Assembly (NCBI RefSeq): GCF_037038585.1
Contig: NC_092521.1
Coordinates: 48,969,898-49,033,897, forward strand
Length of the DNA stretch: 64,000 nucleotides
Reading direction: 5' to 3'
Source of the DNA: Patagioenas fasciata
Taxonomy: Eukaryota; Chordata; Aves; Columbiformes; Columbidae
Part shown: positions 58,230-64,000 of the stretch, in pieces
Layout of the letters: each line of letters begins with the position of its first letter
Position numbering within the stretch: the first letter of the stretch is position 1
Position numbers and translations under genes: made by a program
Notes under the pieces: generated by a model
What the model was told of the DNA's origin: nothing
Databases searched by the model: none
The model's input: only the letters and a program-made list of their open reading frames with translations

Positions 58230-61210
58230 ATGCAACAAATGCAATGTTACATGCAACAATGCAACAAATATTATAATAAATACATATCCAGTATATAATA
58301 TTGGATATATTATTTTGAAACTATTTCAGATGGTGATTTCTTCCACTAACACTTTAATTTTAAAAATATTTTTACTTTTTAGAAATTAGACTCCTTTTAT
58401 TTAGTTGCCTCATGTGAGCTAGTTGGAGAATTTGCCTGGTCCAGCCTTCAGTACTAGTAGGAATGCAAGAGGTGGTCTGTTTTGTATAACCCAAGTGAAG
58501 ATGATATTTTTAATACAATTAGGAGGAAGACAGTATCACTGAAGTGCTGCTGTATTTTGACACTTAAAAAAATTCTATAGAATCTGAAACAACTACATTG
58601 GTGCTCTTCATCTGTGCACATCAAAGATAAAATGCACAAACTTAAAGGCAGCAAAGATTTCCCATTGCCCACTGCTCTTCTTCTAGAGTGCAAGAGATCA
58701 GAAACTATTCAGTCTAATTGGTGAGTCTGTATGACAGTGAGCTGCCTTATTTCATGTGCAGTGTAGAAATAAATGAGTGCTTAAACCCTTTGAAACACAC
58801 CACTACTGCAAAAGCCATAGGCTGTAATTAAATTGAATGTGGGGTTGTATTGTCTTGTGCCCTTGGCTATAAACTTGATAACAGACCATGGTACACCCAC
58901 TATTGTGTTAGAAGCTGGAACCTAATTAGCGATGTTGTGGATTTTCAGTCACTTTCGAAGCCCTTCTGTTCATCTTTTTTCCGCATGTCCTTTTTTTCTT
59001 ATTATTTTACTTTTCTGTTTCTGAACCAATAAGCGCACCCTTCTTTTCAGGAGAAAATTGTTGAGGGCATGTAGCCAAATATGTATGTGCAAGATAATTT
59101 TATCATATTTTGGATTCAAGGGACAAGTGTTGGTAACTGCATTTTATCTGATGTAGAAGAGATTTATTAGTGTTGTGATAGTAAAAATATATAATCGTGT
59201 TTCCAGGGATTGCTTTCTAAGTCTCTTCTGGGCATTTGAGGAGGGAGTAAGGAACGGATTGGAACTTCTCATAATACCTTGATCTAAAAGTAACATTGGA
59301 AGATGTATGATTGAATTATGTTCTGGTTGTTTGGGGGGGGATTATACACAATGAAAAATGGCTCTTCTGGGCTTTTAAAAATTCACATGCTTGTGCACTG
59401 AGCCAGTTTTAGTTAGTTCATCTGAAAACCTTCAAACTTGCTAAGAACTTAATTCCTAGTGATGACATGTGGCTTTGATGTATTCCTAATGCCTTTTTTA
59501 GTTTGGAAAATAATAGAAGTTATAGTGCACAGATGCAGTACATACATCTCCAGTAAATTCTTAGTTAATTGATATGCTTACCTATTGTATGCATCTGTGC
59601 TCTTCTGTAGCTAGGATAGATCATTTTACTTACATGGAAACTGGGTGAAATTTTAAAGCCCTGTCCACTTTACCAGCGTATTAGAACACTTTCCCCCCAC
59701 TGTATGATTATGGCATATTTGCTGCAGATAACACAGTCCTGTGCATAGATACCAGCACTTCCTTGGGACTTCTGACTTGCTTCCTGTATTGGTCAGAGTG
59801 ATGCACTGTGCTGATGTGGTTTGCCATGTTTCTGGTACTCCAACTGGGTAGTGTAGCCTGGATAATGCGTGTATCTTTTGTCAAGGAGTCATCGCTTTTT
59901 TTCGAACAGTGGCACCAGCAGTGTGAAACCAGTACTCCTCCTGTAATACACTCATGGTTTTCTACTGGGGAACAAAATGAGTCCAGGAAGACAAAGCTGT
60001 CGAGATCTGCAAGGAGGAGTGGACTATAAATCCCTTGGTGAAGCTTCCCCAGGGTGTGGGTGGGACAGGACATACACGTGTAGCTTTTTTGGTAGTGGGA
60101 GTAGCTCATGGGGGTGGGTAGGTTGTTTGGTAGATACTGTTCAGGTAACACAGGCTGGAGCACTTTTCCTTGCAAAAGAGGAGGGGAGAAATGTCTTTAT
60201 GGGAGGCAGGGTGTGACGATGAATTTTGTCTTTCCTTCTGTTTTCTTATCCCAGACATCTTGTGGAGATGCTGAGGTGATTCCTGAGCTGGTTTTATCTC
60301 TAGCACAGTGCTTCATTTCACTCTCTCCTCCTTAAAGTGTCCAGGAGCCAGGGCTGATGATACTGTCATTTGTTTAAGTTTGGTGAGTGGGAGGAAGAGG
60401 AAGCTGTGTAGTTGGGATTCCTGTGCTTGATAGCTCTAATGAAGGAGTCCCTGTAAAGCTGTGCATGTGTATGCTGCTACTACTTTTGCATCCATCAGAA
60501 ACGTAAAGCATAGTTGAATGAATTCTCTAAAACACCACAGTATTTTAAGCTCCTCTTTTTTTTTCTTTTTTTTTTTTTTAAGCGTGGCCGTTTGTGTATG
60601 TTTAAAATTCGAGAGCAATTTTTCAACACCCTTCAGCTGAATCCTGAGCTTTCAGTGTCTACAGCAATATAAATATACATAGCTGCTTCTTTTGCTGCTG
60701 TTGATTTTTCTCCATATGTTTCTAGCAAGCTTCAAAAGTGGGAGGGAGAGGTTGGTCTGGAGTAAGGAGAGCGTACTGCGTCTGATGCTTTGACTTTGAG
60801 TTATTAAAGTCCAGTGTGATTGTCTGCTCTTACTCTGATCTGGGGTTCCTGGCTGTGAAGCCCATGCTGGCCTTGCTGGTGTGTGTTCTTGTTCCAGGGG
60901 TGAAGCATCTGCACTGCATCTGATGGAACAGCACTGAAACTCAGAGGCGCAATAGGAAATAATCAGTGGTTAGTTACTCACTGTCCTGTGGCTTAAAGGT
61001 CCCCGGGAGAAGAAGCAGTGTGGCGTGTCTGGCCGATGTGGGGGTGGGAACATGGGGTATGTGGGTTTAGCGTGAAAGAGAAAGGGAAATCTGTTCGCGT
61101 TGCCCTCCTCACCTCAATTCTGCGTGGGGTGTGTCAAGACTCTTTTCTTCTTGTGCCTGAAATCTGGGGAAGATGGAGGAACGAGGAGGGTAAAGTGGGC
61201 TTAAATAACC

Positions 61211-61229
61211 TTCCTTCCTTCCTTCCTCC
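61211..61229. repeat. (CTTC)n microsatellite
   Basis: Four to five CTTC/TTCC units within a pyrimidine-rich stretch. Confidence 0.85.
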
Positions 61230-61454
61230 CCTCTTACAAGGGTTGGCTGTTAGTTGTGGCATGCCTGATAAAGTCCTTCCCGTGTATTGAAATCACTCCA
61301 TTCAGAAGTATGCAAGTCATCTCAAGTGCTACAATTAACCTGTATAGTTTTGATGCCAAATTAGGGGGAGCGAAGTGTGAGAGTTAGGTGGACAAGTTAT
61401 AGAATATAAATGGGAGCACAAGATGCTGTAACAGACAAACCTATTGGCTGTAGG

Positions 61455-61481
61455 TTCATGCACCGACGAACGGTGCATGAA
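61455..61481. repeat. Perfect 11-bp inverted repeat
   Basis: TTCATGCACCG (61,455-61,465) and CGGTGCATGAA (61,471-61,481) are exact reverse complements around a 5-nt ACGAA centre. It could be a binding palindrome or a short RNA hairpin. No known site was recognised. Confidence 0.6.
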
Positions 61482-63448
61482 TGTCACATAAAGAGAGAAC
61501 CTGCTTGAATCAGTTGCCCTTTTGAGGATTTCCTAGTGTTTCTGATAATTTTATGACTAGCAGTGCTCACATAAAGGATGTTTGTGTGCTCTTCCTCTTC
61601 ATCTCAGATATGGCAGTGATACTGGCTGCAGCTGTTTATCACAGGAGTTAGCTATAAAATCATCACAGATCACATTAGTGGTGATTGGGAGATGATGCTT
61701 TGTGTAGGCTTTTATCAAGTTTATCAGTACTAGTTTCTCTATTGGGTTTAGAGAACATGTTGTCTTTTTTCTGTCATAATATTGGTTTCTGGGAGCTCCC
61801 AGTAGACCATTGCAAGACCATGTTCACATTTCTACTGATTCTTTTAAATGCCTTTTAGAGGAGGAAAAAAAAAGATGCTCTAAGCTTGCGGGTTTTGGCA
61901 AATAACCACCTCAGAAAGAACAGTTTAGCCTTTTATTACATTTTACACTTTCTCTTGTATTTTATTTTGATAATGCTGAAGTATGTATCTTGCTGATGAT
62001 CTCTCTCTGAAAATACAGTTTATCTGAACAAAAACCACAAACTCTCTCTGAAAATGCACACTAATCAGTGACTGGCAAGCTTGGGAGTGGATAAGTAGCT
62101 ATTCTTGGTGGCAGAAGAGGTAATGCAGGCCATGTGAGAACTAGGTTCTCTCAAACTGATTGATGTTAGTAGGAATATGATTTCTTTCCAGCACAAACAC
62201 TTGTAAAATTCATGTTCTTTAGTAGGAGTGGCAATGCAAATCCCTCAGCCTTTGACTCGTGTTCTTTTGCTCAAGTACCATTTGAAAATACAACAGGCAG
62301 AGTTAGGACTAACATGGTTTCAGTGTCAGACTTAAACTGCTTCAAAGTGGGCTTTCTGAAGCTGCTGCCAATTCAAAGCAGGATGACTAACACAGTTATG
62401 GTGTAGTTTTTTTTCAAAAGCAGAAACAACTTTAATATCCTATTAGAACTCTGTAGTTTTGCCACCTTCTTGGGCTATTTGACACACTTCTAAAGTAGCC
62501 TTATTTCTGTTTGGTTTTTTCTCTTTACAAGTCTTTGCAAGTTACCCTTTTTTGGGGAGATGTTAAAATGTACTATTTTTGAAATGCACCTGCATTTGCC
62601 AGCTGGTCTCAAATAAAACATTGTGAGGCTTTTTGATATTTCTTAAGCAGGGCCCAGATATGAATGTTTCCACTGAAATTACTATTATCTACAGGCTGTT
62701 CCCTTCACTTTCAGACATTGAAAAGTATCAAAAATAAGGAATGCAAAAAAAAATGCTCAGGAAAAGCCAGGATCATTGTAACTAGCAAGTACAAGTGTGT
62801 CAAAATGGGTATCGAGTTTAAAATGTGCAGTGACTCAAATAATACTAAATGTGGTATTAATTGAGATGCTAGTGCATGGTACTGCTGTATGGAAGTAGTG
62901 CTGCACTACTATGTGAATGTAAATGGTAAAAGTATCCCCACGGTACAGAAGAGGATAATTCAACACTTTTGTTTTGAAGTTTACTATGGTAATTCATTAG
63001 GGAGGGATTCCTCATGCCTGTGCTAATGTGGAATTTTAACCATTCAGTTTTCCTTAGTATGGTATATTCATTTCCAAACTGCTGATTGATAGATATATTC
63101 AGGATCATGAATATAATAGTAGGCTAGATTTGCAGTACAGGATAATGATACGGTAGCAATCATTGCAGTCATGTAAAACACACAACAGACACTTTCAGAA
63201 GTTTATGTGTGGTATTTCAGTTGTTGCGAGATACCAAAGCATCAGGCCAAATCCATATCTGTCCAGGAAAAGATAAAATAGCTGTCAAATAATGTATTTC
63301 TTTTTAGATTTCACGAAGGCCCACGTCCAAACTTTTGCTAAAAAAGCAAAACACCCTCGTCCTGCTTTTGTGCTTGTTAATGAGCTGATGAATGCTCTGA
63401 CTGGTTAAAGCGTTTCCATAAAGTGCTGGACTGATTCCACTGCACAGT

Positions 63449-63500
63449 TTTGTTGTTTTTTGGTGGTTTGTTTTGTGTTTTTTTTTTTTTTTTTCTACAG
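63449..63500. repeat. TG/T-rich tract ending in a poly-pyrimidine/AG
   Basis: GTTGTTTTTTGGTGG words run into a poly-T stretch followed by CTACAG. This mimics a polypyrimidine tract with a 3' splice site. Confidence 0.6.
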
Positions 63501-64000
63501 GGTTGTGATCTTACCAATGTTAGATGCTGTAAGATGCTCAGGGGTGGTGATTTTCTGGCATTATTCTGTGAAGATTTCCAGTGACAGAACCACAGTGACT
63601 CCCCAGCCATCGCAGCAGCGGCACCTTCCCCAGCCTGTGGGTTGGCCCCGTCCTCCCTGCGGGGACTCGGTTTGGGCTCCAGCACAAACCAGCACAGCCA
63701 CGGGGATGCTGGGCACTGCTAATATTACAGGGAAAAACTAAAATGCCTCCCCCCCACCCCAGCTCTTTGTAAAACCAAAAAGCTCCAAACCCAGCCCCAA
63801 CCTGAAAACTTTTTAATTCTATTTAACATTAACAGCAGTGGTCTGAAATAGATGTTACCTCCTTTATCCAAAGGGACTAGTTTGTTTTAGGAGGGGAGGA
63901 ATGCAGAGGTGAGCTTAGCAACCTGTCTGTAGGTCAGAAAGCAGGGGTTAAATAACTGTGCTAGCAAGATTTTGAAGGCAGTATGTGGTATTTTTTTTTT

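Larger units (their letters stand above)
58230..64000 (+). other. KCTD1: KCTD1 intron, distal part in the window
   Basis: No coding exon is recognised, and the BTB-encoding exons are not in the window. Seen here: a CTTC microsatellite (61,211-61,229), a perfect 11-bp hairpin (61,455-61,481), a poly-T run near 60,567-60,580, and a T/G-rich tract ending in a splice-acceptor-like 'ttttctacag' at 63,500. The frame following that acceptor has no recognisable family. Confidence 0.55.

Noticed and set aside
63501-63741. Possible internal exon after a polypyrimidine tract and CTACAG
   Set aside because: The acceptor-like signal is good, but the following frame shows no similarity to the BTB start of KCTD1 and I see no convincing donor in phase. 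The T-run is one of several similar low-complexity tracts.

Overview
The window is vertebrate genomic DNA, most likely from a bird. It contains one large GC-rich coding exon, two CpG islands, long AT-rich non-coding stretches, several 3'-end fragments of CR1 LINEs (with the octamer-type 3' tail typical of sauropsid CR1), a few ancient MIR-type SINE remnants and no L1 or Alu. Visible interspersed repeats are sparse, which favours a bird over a turtle or crocodile, although those lineages also carry CR1. I see no bacterial-style genes, operons or CRISPR.

The one gene I can support is KCTD1 on the + strand. A single exon (coding 50,997-52,838) encodes the 614-residue N-terminal half of its long isoform. 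This half has a Gly-rich and acidic leader, then a domesticated Crypton-type tyrosine-recombinase domain (DUF3504), then a His/Pro-rich linker with SUMO-type motifs. The exon ends in phase 0 at a splice donor, so the BTB/POZ exons that give the gene its name must lie beyond the right edge of the window. The recombinase domain has lost key catalytic residues.

Layout. 1-15.9 kb: AT-rich, no gene seen, with a CR1 and a MIR fragment. 15.95-17.5 kb: a CpG island with a plausible short alternative first exon (Met-Phe-Gln, then a consensus donor in the same phase as the long exon). This is my best candidate for an upstream KCTD1 promoter. 17.5-49.3 kb: gene-poor DNA with MIR and CR1 remnants, including a 1.1-kb CR1 with recognisable but frameshifted reverse-transcriptase coding sequence. 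49.3-52.8 kb: a second CpG island covering the long-isoform promoter and exon. 52.84-64 kb: start of the following intron.

The intron holds the least expected structures. One is a near-perfect 40-bp hairpin at 55,207-55,326, in which four of the five non-Watson-Crick stem positions are G.U pairs on the + (sense) strand only. Another is a pair of diverged inverted copies of an unidentified 170-220 bp sequence, 1.2 kb apart. The hairpin is the strongest candidate here for an undescribed element.

Conservation, expression and repeat-library searches were not possible. Repeat names and isoform sizes come from recalled knowledge of these families.
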